DNA of 64,000 nucleotides. It comes from Bacillota bacterium (GTDB taxonomy: Bacteria; Bacillota; SHA-98; UBA4971). Below are positions 54,690 to 63,869 of the stretch, one piece after another (position 1 is the first letter of the stretch; each line of letters opens with the position of its first letter). The stretch is from assembly GCA_014360195.1 (NCBI GenBank), contig JACIXY010000001.1, positions 312,989 through 376,988 of the forward strand, read 5' to 3'. The translations under genes and the position numbers were made by a program. Under the pieces are notes generated by a model, which saw only the letters and a list, made by a program, of their open reading frames with translations, was not told where the DNA came from and made no database searches.

Positions 54690-55730
54690 GTGCGAGAGCC
54701 TTCGGGTGCTGGGATGAGGACGCTCATAGCAGTCCTTGTTCTTCTCATGGCTGCGAATGTGGCCATGCTGGCCCGGTCGCTCGATCTCCTGAGGTTTCCC
54801 GGGGAGATCACCGACACCGAGATAGTGCGCGGAGGGGCGAGAGCCCTTGCCGACTACTACGAATCGACCTGCGCGCATTCCGGCCTTGCCAGGAACTCGG
54901 CTGTAAGGGACGCTCTCGCGAAGTTCAAGTTCGAGATAGAGCAGGCCGTAAGCGGCGAAGAGATCGCGTCGGCCATCACGACGTACGGCAGGGCGGTGCA
55001 GGATATCATAGCGCGCGAGGAGGAGAACCAGCGGAGAGAGCTAGTCCTGTGGATCATAAGCCAGGATCCGGCCATAAGAAGCGTCACCGGGAAGACGGTG
55101 ATCACGGTGGCGCGGGGCAAGGACGGCCAGGTCACAGTGGAAGGAAAGGACCTTGCTCTCTCGCCTGAGACGACGGCGAGGCTTCGGGCTGAGCCCACCC
55201 TCGCGAGCCTGTCCGGGCCTGTAGAGGTGGAGATCCTGAACGGCAAGGCGTCCCTGGTCGCCCCTAGAACGACGCAGGACGCTCTCAGGCTCCTCCAGGC
55301 TGAGCTCGACAACCTTCGCTCGGCGCTCGAGAGCCTGCGGCGCTCGGCAGGCTACAGCCCGCTGGAGGGGCAGGGTATCGTCGTCAGGGTGTACGACGCC
55401 CCGGGCGGGTACTCGAGGGAGGACATGGTCCAGGAGAAGGACATCAGGGACATGGTCAACGAGTTGTTCGCGGCAGGCGCGTCGGGCGTGGAGGTAGGAG
55501 GCCAGAGGCTCGTAGCCACTTCGTCCATAAGGAGCGCGGGCCCGTTGCTCCTCGTGAACCAGCAGCCCATCGCGGTGAACCCCGTTGTCATCCGCGCCGT
55601 GGGGGACCCCGAGCTTCTTGCAAGTAGCCTCGAGCTCATCCGGAACAGCCTTAAACCGTGGGGCATACGCGTGGAGATCGAGAGACAGGATAATCTTGTG
55701 TTGAGCGCTTTCCGAAAGGAGGACCAGTAG
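54690..55730 (+). CDS. DUF881 family exported/anchored protein, first paralogue
   Basis: The 346-residue protein has one N-terminal membrane span (TLIAVLVLLMAANVAMLA), then LLRFPGEITDTEIVRGGA, a helical region with a long insert (about 120-205), a coiled coil (LLQAELDNLRSALESLRRS) and the DUF881 domain GQGIVVRVYDA...MVQEKDIRDMVNELFAAGASGVEVGGQRLVATSSIRSAGPLLLVNQQPIAVNPVVIRAVGD. DUF881 (YlxW/YlxX-like) proteins often sit near division or sporulation genes; the function is unknown. GTG 54690 is eight bases after GAGGAGG. Confidence 0.9.
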   Translation: MREPSGAGMRTLIAVLVLLMAANVAMLARSLDLLRFPGEITDTEIVRGGARALADYYESTCAHSGLARNSAVRDALAKFKFEIEQAVSGEEIASAITTYGRAVQDIIAREEENQRRELVLWIISQDPAIRSVTGKTVITVARGKDGQVTVEGKDLALSPETTARLRAEPTLASLSGPVEVEILNGKASLVAPRTTQDALRLLQAELDNLRSALESLRRSAGYSPLEGQGIVVRVYDAPGGYSREDMVQEKDIRDMVNELFAAGASGVEVGGQRLVATSSIRSAGPLLLVNQQPIAVNPVVIRAVGDPELLASSLELIRNSLKPWGIRVEIERQDNLVLSAFRKEDQ

Positions 55731-56600
55731 GTGCTGATGCTCCGGGGCCTTTCGAGGTCAGAGAGACGGGACCAGGGCGAGGGCCGACAGCGCATGCTGC
55801 GGCTCCTTCTCGTGTGTGCCGCCCTTCTTCTCGCCCTCGACAGCGTGGCCCTCGCCCGCAGGATGTCGCTCTTTCGCTTCCCCGGGGAGATGGACGACCT
55901 GGAGATGGTGCGGCGCGGCGGGTATGCGGTGGCGCTGCATCTCCGCTCCATTGCAGAGAAGGCTGGGGTGCAGGACGTACCGTATGTGAAGGATGCGCTC
56001 TCGCGCCTTGACGCTGCCATCGGGCTTGCAGCAAGCCCTGCCGAGGTTGCCAGGGCGCTTTGCGTAGAGGCCAGAGATGCAGAGGAGGCCCTCAGCTTCG
56101 CACGCGCCGGCTTCGCCTCGTGGTCCAGGGCTGAGCAGGAGAGGCAGGCGCGCCAGGACATCCAGAGGCTTCAGGAGCAGGTCAGGGCGCTGCGCGAGGG
56201 GCTTACGAGGCTGAGGGAGGCCGCCGGCGCAGCAGAGCTCGTTGGTCCGGGGGTGGTCGTGCGCGCCTACGACGCGCAGGACGGCTACCGGAGCCGCGAG
56301 ATCGTCCATGAGAGGGACATCAAGGAGATCCTCAACCTCCTGTTCCATGCCGGGGCAAGAGGGGCCGAGGTGGGCGGGCAGCGCATCATCGCGCAGTCGT
56401 CGGTAAGATGCGCAGGTCCGGTCATCCTCGTGAACCAGCAGCCTATTCCCGTGAACCCCGTGGTCATCGAGGCCGTAGGCGACCCACAGGCGCTCAGGCG
56501 CGCGCTCTCGGAGGTCAGCGCGAGATTCGCACGCGATGGGAAGAGGCTCGAGGTAAGAGAGGAGACCACGGTGACCCTGGGGGCATACAAGAGACGCTAA
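55731..56600 (+). CDS. DUF881 family exported/anchored protein, second paralogue
   Basis: The 289-residue protein repeats the plan of the gene before it: membrane span (LLLVCAALLLALDSVALA), SLFRFPGEMDDLEMVRRGG, coiled coil (about 140-165, RLQEQVRALREGLTRLREAAG) and DUF881 core VGPGVVVRAYDAQDGY...HERDIKEILNLLFHAGARGAEVGGQRIIAQSSVRCAGPVILVNQQPIPVNPVVIEAVGD. It lacks the long insert of the first copy. It follows directly after the TAG of the first, as a tandem duplication. Confidence 0.9.
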   Translation: MLMLRGLSRSERRDQGEGRQRMLRLLLVCAALLLALDSVALARRMSLFRFPGEMDDLEMVRRGGYAVALHLRSIAEKAGVQDVPYVKDALSRLDAAIGLAASPAEVARALCVEARDAEEALSFARAGFASWSRAEQERQARQDIQRLQEQVRALREGLTRLREAAGAAELVGPGVVVRAYDAQDGYRSREIVHERDIKEILNLLFHAGARGAEVGGQRIIAQSSVRCAGPVILVNQQPIPVNPVVIEAVGDPQALRRALSEVSARFARDGKRLEVREETTVTLGAYKRR

Positions 56601-56620
56601 AGAGGTTCGGAGGGGTCGGA

Positions 56621-57043
56621 ATGGATCATGTCAGGCTGATCGAGCTTGCGAAGGGTGCGAGGGAGCGGGCGTATGCCCCGTACTCGCACTTTCCGGTGGG
56701 AGCCGCGCTCCTCGGACGAAGCGGGCGGGTGTACACAGGTTGTAACGTTGAGAACGCGTCGTATCCGGCAGGCATCTGCGCCGAGCGGTGCGCTGTCGCC
56801 AAAGCGGTGTCCGAGGGCGAGCGAGAGTTTTCGGCGATCGCGGTCGTCGGAGATACCGAAGGGCCGTGCGCGCCGTGCGGGATATGCAGGCAGGTCCTGG
56901 CCGAATTCGGCCCCGATATCCAGGTTATCATGGCGAACCTCAAGGGGAACGTCAGGGTGGTTGCGGCGGCCGACCTGCTGCCGGGTGCCTTCACAGGGGC
57001 TGACATGTCTCGTACGTCCGGAGGAGGCGCGCGCGAGGAGTGA
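56621..57043 (+). CDS. cdd: Cytidine deaminase
   Basis: Cdd deaminates cytidine and deoxycytidine in pyrimidine salvage. The 140-residue protein shows YAPYSHFPVGAALLGRSGRVYTGCNVENASYPAGICAERCAVAKAV with the catalytic Glu and the first zinc Cys, and PCAPCGICRQVLAEF with the other two. ATG 56621 follows GGAGGGGTC. In B. subtilis cdd follows dgkA and precedes era; here the DUF881 pair and a minus-strand gene separate it from dgkA and era is missing. The queA GTG overlaps its stop. Confidence 0.95.
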   Translation: MDHVRLIELAKGARERAYAPYSHFPVGAALLGRSGRVYTGCNVENASYPAGICAERCAVAKAVSEGEREFSAIAVVGDTEGPCAPCGICRQVLAEFGPDIQVIMANLKGNVRVVAAADLLPGAFTGADMSRTSGGGAREE

Positions 57044-58116
57044 AGGTCGCCGACTTTGACTTCCACCTGCCGCAGGAGCTCGTGGCCCAGGAGCCTCTGG
57101 AGCGGCGGGACGAGTCGCGCCTTATGGTCGTGCCGAGACACGGCGAGATAGAGCACAGGTCCTTCCGCGACATTATCGACTACCTCGCGAGCGGCGATGC
57201 CCTGGTCCTCAACGATACTCGCGTCATGAAAGCCCGGCTCATGGGTACCCGCGAGGGGACAGGCGGGAAGGTTGAGGTTCTCCTCCTGTCCAGGGTCGAC
57301 GGCGAGGGCAAAGGCGAGGGTGAACGTAAAGGCGAAGGCGAGGGCGAGGGCGAGATCTGGGAGGTGCTGGTGAAGCCCGGCAGAAAGGCGATGCCGGGTA
57401 CCAGGCTCTTTTTTGGTGAGCGCCTGGTAGCCGAGGTGCTGGACAAGACTCCCGCAGGCGGCAGGATAGTACGGTTCCTTGCGCACGGGGATTTCGACCG
57501 CATCGTTGAGGAGATCGGCCGTGTGCCGCTTCCGCCCTATATCAAAAAGGAGATAGCCGACCCCGAGCGGTACCAGACGGTCTACGCGAACCGGGCGAAG
57601 CAGGCTTCCGCGGCGGCGCCCACCGCGGGCCTTCACTTCACGCGCGAGCTTCTCGAGAGAATCGAAGAGAAAGGCGTTCAGATCGTTTATATCACCCTCC
57701 ACGTGGGATTGGGCACCTTCCGACCAGTGAAGGTGGAGGCCGTGGAGGAACACGTGATGCACGCCGAGTACTTCACCGTGGGCGACGAGGCCGCGCGTGC
57801 CCTGACCCGCACCAGGGTCCGGGGTGGCAGGGTGTTCGCGGTGGGCACGACGACGGTGCGGACCCTTGAGTCACTGCGAACTGGTGACGACGGCAGCGTC
57901 CTGCCGTCGAGCGGGTGGACAAGCAAATTCATCTACCCTGGATACCGGTTTCAGCTGGTTGATGCCCTTGTCACGAACTTCCACCTTCCGAGGTCCACGC
58001 TCCTCATGCTCGTGTGCGCCTTCGGCGGCTATGAGAGGGTCATGTCAGCCTATGAGATCGCCGTGAGGGAAAGGTACCGGTTCTTTAGTTTCGGCGATGC
58101 GATGCTCCTCTTGTGA
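57040..58116 (+). CDS. queA: tRNA preQ1(34) S-adenosylmethionine ribosyltransferase-isomerase
   Basis: QueA builds epoxyqueuosine from preQ1 in tRNA using the ribosyl group of SAM. The 358-residue protein has VADFDFHLPQELVAQEPLERRDESRLMVV, VLNDTRVMKARLMG, AAPTAGLHFTRELLE, HVGLGTFRPV and NFHLPRSTLLMLVCAFGGYE. An insert of about 20 residues at 87-106 consists of Gly/Glu/Lys hexanucleotide-coded repeats (EGKGEGERKGEGEGEGE), unusual in the family. tgt follows by 51 nt. Confidence 0.96.
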   Translation: MKVADFDFHLPQELVAQEPLERRDESRLMVVPRHGEIEHRSFRDIIDYLASGDALVLNDTRVMKARLMGTREGTGGKVEVLLLSRVDGEGKGEGERKGEGEGEGEIWEVLVKPGRKAMPGTRLFFGERLVAEVLDKTPAGGRIVRFLAHGDFDRIVEEIGRVPLPPYIKKEIADPERYQTVYANRAKQASAAAPTAGLHFTRELLERIEEKGVQIVYITLHVGLGTFRPVKVEAVEEHVMHAEYFTVGDEAARALTRTRVRGGRVFAVGTTTVRTLESLRTGDDGSVLPSSGWTSKFIYPGYRFQLVDALVTNFHLPRSTLLMLVCAFGGYERVMSAYEIAVRERYRFFSFGDAMLLL

Positions 58117-59280
<1,164 letters not shown>

Positions 59281-59318
59281 GACGTCGCTGGAAAAACCAC
59301 AAGGCAGGGGTGAAGTCG

Positions 59319-59636
59319 ATGCCCGCACAGCAAGGGTCGCTTGTCTCGAGTCTTCTGATGTTCGCGCTCATGTTCGCCGTGTTCTACTTCTTCCTCATCA
59401 GGCCCCAGCAGATTCAGCAGAAGAAGAGACGGGAGATGCTAAACTCTCTGCGCAAGGGCAACCATGTCATCACCGTAGGGGGGATATACGGCCAGATCGT
59501 GGACGTGAAGGAAGACTCGCTGGTGCTCGAAATAGCAGATAAGGTCCGCATAAAGACCACGCGGGCGGCTGTCGGCGCCGTGCTGGGCAAGGGCGAGTCC
59601 GCGAAGGACAAGGAGCCGGAACTCGCAGGCCAGTGA
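59319..59636 (+). CDS. yajC: Sec translocase accessory protein YajC
   Basis: YajC is an accessory membrane subunit of SecDF. The 105-residue protein has one span (LLMFALMFAVFYFFLI) and the family core RPQQIQQKKRREMLNSLRKGNHVITVGGIYGQIVDVKEDSLVLEIADKVRIKTTRAAVGAVL. ATG 59319 follows AGGGGTGAAG; an in-frame GTG at 59277 overlaps the tgt stop and is less likely. Confidence 0.95.
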   Translation: MPAQQGSLVSSLLMFALMFAVFYFFLIRPQQIQQKKRREMLNSLRKGNHVITVGGIYGQIVDVKEDSLVLEIADKVRIKTTRAAVGAVLGKGESAKDKEPELAGQ

Positions 59637-59714
59637 CGGGATGCCTGCCGGGCCGCCCCGGTTTCACAGTGCAACATGCCAGGTGTGCCGTGGGGACGGT
59701 GGGGAGGGAGCGGT

Positions 59715-60503
59715 ATGTCAAAGAAGCTGCCCGTTCTGTTTGCGCTATCGTCGCTGGCGCTGGTTCTTGCCATGGTTCCAGCGTGTCCCGCTCTTGCCGA
59801 CGATGCGAAGGATGCACAGGAACTCGCGGTGCGCTACGTGACTGCGATCGAGTCGGGTGAGTTTGCTGAGGCCATTAAACTTGCAACAGGTGCGGCGAGG
59901 TCCTGGGTGGAATACGCAAGCGCTACGGGGGAGAAGCGCTCGGGCGTTCCTACCCTGGTGTCTTGCGAGAGCGCGACCTTCGCCGACTACCACCTTGTGA
60001 AAGTCGTGTTCAAGGACGGCGACGGCAACTTCGGTGTCAGGTACGTGAAGGCGCAAAAGTCCGGCGACGGCAGATGGTCTATAGTGGACGATGGCAGGCG
60101 CGGGCGCGGATGGGCTTCAGACAGCTTCCTTCCGGGGGTCATGTTCAAGGAACCCTGCGAGATCGACGGCGTCCGCGTGAGCGTTCTCGCCCTTCTGGAG
60201 CTTCCCGCGGAAATCAAGTTCGATATCCTGATAGAGAACACGCTCGACCACGAGGTGTCGATATACCCTCAGCTCGAGGCCTACTATACGGTTGAGACCG
60301 CGAAGATCGCAAAGACCTACTATTATCCGGTCCCAGTGAAGAGCGATATCGACGGTCCCGTGGCAGCGAAATCGTTGAAAAGAGGGTTCTTGATCTTCCC
60401 GAAGTTCATAAAGGACTTTGCTGCGGATCCGACCCTCGAAGGCCTCAAGTGGGTGCTTTACATCCCGTACGGCGTGAGCAAGCAGTTCGCGATCTCACGG
60501 TAG
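59715..60503 (+). CDS. Hypothetical exported protein
   Basis: The 262-residue protein has a signal peptide (LPVLFALSSLALVLAMVPACPALA) and a mature part rich in beta strands: an N-terminal helix (AQELAVRYVTAIESGEFAEAIKLATGAARSWVEYA) followed by KVVFKDGDGNFGVRYVKAQKSGDGRWSIVD, resembling DUF4878/lumazine-binding-like (NTF2-type) secreted folds, and a C-terminal strand region (LIENTLDHEVSIYPQLEAYY). I do not recognise a family. ATG 59715 follows GGGGAGGGAG. It sits between yajC and repeat copy 11. Confidence 0.75.
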   Translation: MSKKLPVLFALSSLALVLAMVPACPALADDAKDAQELAVRYVTAIESGEFAEAIKLATGAARSWVEYASATGEKRSGVPTLVSCESATFADYHLVKVVFKDGDGNFGVRYVKAQKSGDGRWSIVDDGRRGRGWASDSFLPGVMFKEPCEIDGVRVSVLALLELPAEIKFDILIENTLDHEVSIYPQLEAYYTVETAKIAKTYYYPVPVKSDIDGPVAAKSLKRGFLIFPKFIKDFAADPTLEGLKWVLYIPYGVSKQFAISR

Positions 60504-60524
60504 GCGCGTGCCCCACTGAGGCGC

Positions 60525-60613
60525 CCAAGTGAGGGTGCGTGAGGTCCTAGTCACCGGCCGAGTCACCGGCGATCCCTCCTAAGAGTCGGCTGCATTTCTG
60601 CACCTTCACTTAA
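60525..60613. repeat. MITE-like element, copy 11, partly deleted
   Basis: AAGTGAGGGTGCGTGAGG opens, a short TCACCGGCCGAGTCACCGG core remains, and the right A arm TCCCTCCTAAGAGTCGGCTGC...TTCTGCACCTTCACTTAA is complete. It is about 89 bp long and lies after the hypothetical exported protein. Confidence 0.8.
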
Positions 60614-60622
60614 TCCGGTAAT

Positions 60623-60653
60623 CCCCCGGGAAAGGTCGCCCATTTCCCGGGGG
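60623..60653. terminator. Strong stem-loop between convergent genes
   Basis: CCCCCGGGAAA-GGTCGCCCA-TTTCCCGGGGG is a perfect 11-bp stem. It lies between convergent genes and may end transcription from one or both, but it lacks a long U-tract on either strand. Confidence 0.45.
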
Positions 60654-60710
60654 TCACCTGATCTTGTCTGCCTGTCCGCACGCCCTGCCAGGAGTCATCC
60701 GACCCAACGC

Positions 60711-61034
60711 CTAGAAAGTCGCCCCGGGCTGCCACAGCATGATGACGGAGTTTGCATCGACGCCCAGCCACAATTGATCCGCGGCCATGATCACCGGGCC
60801 CCAGTTTGCCACGAAGTCCTCGCTCACCGTCCTCGTAACATATCCTGAATCAGTGGAGGCGATCCAGAGGACTCTGCTGCCCTCGGGGGCTTGCTGCCTG
60901 AACCATGTGGCCCTCGCAAGGACGAACGTGAGCTGCTGCGGGCTCGCGAGGACCTGCGGCTCTTTGTCCTGAGGTGGAAGCGTCTTAATGTACTGTTCGA
61001 GTTGCATAAGCTCTTCTCTGGTAATGGTCCGCAT
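60711..61034 (-). CDS. Hypothetical small soluble protein downstream of YabG-N gene
   Basis: The 107-residue protein starts MRTITREELMQLEQYIKTLPPQDKE and later has FVLARATWFRQQAPEGSRVLWIAST...VANWGPVIMAADQLWLGVD. There are no membrane segments. I do not recognise a family. ATG at 61032-61034 (minus) has GGAAGGAG upstream with about nine bases spacing. It lies 37 bases after the YabG-like gene on the same strand, so the two probably share a transcript. Confidence 0.65.
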   Translation of the reverse strand: MRTITREELMQLEQYIKTLPPQDKEPQVLASPQQLTFVLARATWFRQQAPEGSRVLWIASTDSGYVTRTVSEDFVANWGPVIMAADQLWLGVDANSVIMLWQPGATF

Positions 61035-61071
61035 GCCTCAAACCACTCCTTCCCTGGCGCTACTTGCGGTC

Positions 61072-61293
61072 CTAGCCTGTTTTCCTTTCAAAGCGTTCGA
61101 GAGAGCGCAATGCCAGGAGGGCACGCTCCGGCTCGACCTTCACAAGGTCGCTCGTAGGGGCATCTGCCATGATCCTGAGCAGGACGCCGCGTAGCAGGAC
61201 GCTATCGCCCTCGACGGCGACGACCTTGAAGATGACGTCACCATCATAAGACTTCCTGGTGACGAAATCACCTACAGCCAGAGGCTCCGCCAT
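61072..61293 (-). CDS. Stand-alone YabG N-terminal domain protein
   Basis: The 73-residue protein reads VGDFVTRKSYDGDVIFKVV...VLLRGVLLRIMADAPTSDLVKVEPERA. This matches the first 55-60 residues of YabG, the sporulation coat protease (GDMVARKSY..DVLFRI...LHGDEVRLIADSDFSDLV in B. subtilis), and then stops. The catalytic region of about 230 residues is absent and no remnant of it is seen downstream. Either a deliberate small protein (a small SH3-like barrel) or a truncated copy. ATG 61291-61293 (minus) follows GGAGGGAGGGAG, an intact signal. Confidence 0.75.
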   Translation of the reverse strand: MAEPLAVGDFVTRKSYDGDVIFKVVAVEGDSVLLRGVLLRIMADAPTSDLVKVEPERALLALRSLERFERKTG

Positions 61294-61590
61294 CTCCCTC
61301 CCTCCAGATTTCGGAGAGTTGCCGCTCGCTGGTGGGAAGATCCTTTACTTCCCGATACAGTCTATGTCCCCGCGAGGTGTTGCGTCACATCCTGCGAGAG
61401 TCAAAGGCTACCGATCATCCCATGCACGATCAGCCGAGCGTGTGCCAGCCAGGCGTGTACGAGTCGTGTCCTGGAGAAACAGCAGATGGGTGGCGAATTG
61501 GCGCCACACAATCATCTACTCACTGGCGAAGTGCGCGTCGGACAGTCAGCCGATTTTCGGTGAATTGGTTGCTGGACAATTAGCCGACTA
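61294..61590. other. Intergenic region upstream of the YabG-like gene
   Basis: No gene is visible. It should hold the minus-strand promoter of the two small genes but I see no convincing boxes. Near 61490-61605 the string GTGAATTG/GCGAATTG recurs irregularly, next to the left end of repeat copy 12. Confidence 0.4.
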
Positions 61591-61713
61591 CTAGTGAATT
61601 GTAGCGAATTGTGGACTTTCGGGAGGGGTTGCCGGTGTTGCACTCTCTCTTTGAGTCACCGGCAACCCAGCGACTGCTGGAAAACGGACAAGAATTAACG
61701 CACCCTCACTTGG
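61591..61713. repeat. MITE-like intergenic element, copy 12 (short core)
   Basis: A diverged left end CTAGTGAATTG, left A arm TTTCGGGAGG, palindrome GGTTGCCGGTG, core TTGCACTCTCTCTTTGAGT, CACCGGCAACC, then a B arm ending TTAACGCACCCTCACTTGG. It is 123 bp and precedes the HD gene. The core direction is opposite to copy 2 with the same arm order. Confidence 0.85.
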
Positions 61714-61891
61714 CGGCACACCGGCGGCATACCGGTGCGCGGCCTCCGGCATGCTATGCCTTGGCAGCCGTGACGTCCGTCCGCGCCTGCTCGCGAAGAC
61801 ACCTGGTGTGAGCTAGCGGTTTCATGTACCTCCAAGCTCGCGCTTGATTTCGGAATGAGCCGAACAGTCCCTGGGAACGGGAGGCAGGAGA

Positions 61892-62554
61892 ATGGCCCTT
61901 GTGCTTGACGATGTCAGGAAGATACCAGAGGTGAGGATCTTCGTGGAGAAAGCCAACGAGTACCTTGGCGTCATGGGCTTCACTGAGCATGGGGTGCGAC
62001 ATGCGTCGCTGGTCTCCACGATAGCACGGAACATTCTCGAAAGGCTCGGGCACCCCGAAAGGGAGGCGGAGCTTGCCGCGATCGCCGGCTACATGCATGA
62101 CATCGGCAACATGGCCGGGCGCGACCACCACGGGTCGGTGGGGGCCGCGCTGGCTACCATGATCCTTCTCAAGGCGGGGATGGACCCCTCCGAGGTAGCG
62201 ACCGTCGCGGGCGCCATAGGCAATCACGAAGAGCAGGTGGGGCAGGCGGTGAACAACGTGGCTGCGGCCCTCATCCTTGCGGACAAGTCCGACGTACACC
62301 GTTCGAGGGTGCGAAACGCCGACCCAGCCACCTTCGAGATCCACGACCGCGTCAACTACGCCGTGCTCCGGTCGTTCATCAGGGTGGACGCCCACGCCCG
62401 CACCGTCAGGCTCGAGCTCGAGATCGACACTGACATCTCGCCGGTCATGGACTACTTCGAGATATTCCTAGCAAGGATGGTGATGTGCAGGCGGGCCGCC
62501 CAGTTTCTGCGGTGTCACTTCAAGCTGGAGATAAACGGCGCCAAGCTGCTGTAA
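61892..62554 (+). CDS. HD-domain phosphohydrolase
   Basis: The 220-residue soluble protein has the HD pattern: RHASLVSTIARNILERL (first His), YMHDIGNMAGRDHHGSVGAALATMILL (HD pair and later His) and ALILADKSDVHRSRV (distal Asp). Substrate and product are not known. Its place between yajC and secD, where clostridia often keep such an HD gene, is typical. ATG 61892 follows GGGAGGCAGGAG. Confidence 0.9.
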   Translation: MALVLDDVRKIPEVRIFVEKANEYLGVMGFTEHGVRHASLVSTIARNILERLGHPEREAELAAIAGYMHDIGNMAGRDHHGSVGAALATMILLKAGMDPSEVATVAGAIGNHEEQVGQAVNNVAAALILADKSDVHRSRVRNADPATFEIHDRVNYAVLRSFIRVDAHARTVRLELEIDTDISPVMDYFEIFLARMVMCRRAAQFLRCHFKLEINGAKLL

Positions 62555-62591
62555 GGCGGAGCACGAGCGGCCCGAGGGCCTGCCGATTTCG

Positions 62592-62620
62592 TTGACAAGC
62601 CCCAAGTCAACTCATATAAT
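62592..62620 (+). promoter_or_regulatory. Perfect vegetative promoter of secD-secF
   Basis: TTGACA at 62592-62597, a 17-base spacer and TATAAT at 62615-62620. Both boxes are perfect consensus. Confidence 0.9.
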
Positions 62621-62662
62621 GGGGTTGTGTCAGTTTGGGCGGGCAAAGGAGGAACCGGATTC

Positions 62663-63856
62663 ATGAGGCCAGGAACCCTCTGGAGGCTTGTTGGTATCGC
62701 CATCTTGGCTGTCGTATGTGCCCTGGCCATCTACAAGCTTCCCATGAACCTCGGCCTTGACCTTCGCGGCGGCACCCGCATGGTACTCGAGGCGAGGGAC
62801 ACCGACACGGTGAAGGCCGACGAGGACGCCGTGGTGCGTGCCAAGGAAGTCATCGAGAGAAGAGTGAACCAGCTTGGCGTGGCCGAGCCGGTGATCTACC
62901 GGCAGGGGGCGAAGCGTATCGTCGTCGAGCTGGCCGGGGTCAAGGACCCGCAGAGGGCCAAGGAGATCATCGGGAGGACGGCGCAGCTCGAGTTCAAGGA
63001 CGACCAGGGCAATGTCATCATGACGGGTAACGACCTGAAGAACGCTACGGCCGGCCCTGATGAGTACGGGAGGCCTGCGGTCCACTTCGAGCTGACTGCC
63101 GAAGGCGCGAGGAAATTCGAGAAGGCAACCCGCGAGAACATCGGCCGCCCCATTTCCATATACCTCGACCAGGAACTCCTGTCGGCGCCCGTGGTGCAGA
63201 GCGTCATAAAAGACAAGGGCCAGATCACCGGTATCGGTAGCATGGAAAGGGCCAAGGACCTCTCCATGATGCTTCGCGCAGGCGCCCTTCCGGTGCCCCT
63301 CGACCTCCTGCACAGCGAGGTGTTGGAGCCGATACTCGGGAAAGAGTCTATCGACCAGAGCAAGGTCGCGGCGATCATAGGCGCAGGCCTTGTGGTCCTT
63401 TTCATGCTGGCAATCTACAGGCTGCCTGGGACTATGGCCGATATCGCGCTCGGCATGTACGCTCTCATCGTCCTGGCAGTGCTGGCCGCTATTCATGCTG
63501 TGCTGACGCTGCCGGGGATCGCGGGTCTCATCCTGTCGGTGGGCATGGCTGTTGACGCCAACGTGATCATCTTCGAGAGAATCAAGGAAGAGATGCGGGG
63601 CGGAAAGCGCCTGCGGGCGGCCATCGAGGCTGGGTTCACGCGGGCATTTGGGTGCATACTCGACTCCAACGTGACCACGCTTATCACCGCCGGCGTGCTG
63701 TATATCTACGGGACGGGAGCCGTGAGAGGCTTCGCGGTGACCCTCGGGCTCGGCATTCTCGCCAGCATGTTCACGGCGATAGTTGTGACGAGGATTCTCA
63801 TAACCGCCGTGGTGGATCGGAACCCCGAGAGATACGCAAAGTACTTTGGCGCGTAA
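62663..63856 (+). CDS. secD: Protein translocase subunit SecD
   Basis: SecD uses proton flow to pull exported proteins across the membrane. The 397-residue protein has span 1 (about 11-29), the D1 motif LGLDLRGGTRMVLEA, a shortened extracytoplasmic P1 region (VIERRVNQLGVAEPVIYRQG) and five further spans with VGMAVDANVIIFERIKEE and GAVRGFAVTLGLGILASMFTAIVVTR. It is shorter than E. coli SecD, as usual in Firmicutes. ATG 62663 follows AAAGGAGGAA; an in-frame GTG at 62627 lies too near the promoter. Confidence 0.96.
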   Translation: MRPGTLWRLVGIAILAVVCALAIYKLPMNLGLDLRGGTRMVLEARDTDTVKADEDAVVRAKEVIERRVNQLGVAEPVIYRQGAKRIVVELAGVKDPQRAKEIIGRTAQLEFKDDQGNVIMTGNDLKNATAGPDEYGRPAVHFELTAEGARKFEKATRENIGRPISIYLDQELLSAPVVQSVIKDKGQITGIGSMERAKDLSMMLRAGALPVPLDLLHSEVLEPILGKESIDQSKVAAIIGAGLVVLFMLAIYRLPGTMADIALGMYALIVLAVLAAIHAVLTLPGIAGLILSVGMAVDANVIIFERIKEEMRGGKRLRAAIEAGFTRAFGCILDSNVTTLITAGVLYIYGTGAVRGFAVTLGLGILASMFTAIVVTRILITAVVDRNPERYAKYFGA

Positions 63857-63869
63857 GGAGGTTGAAACC

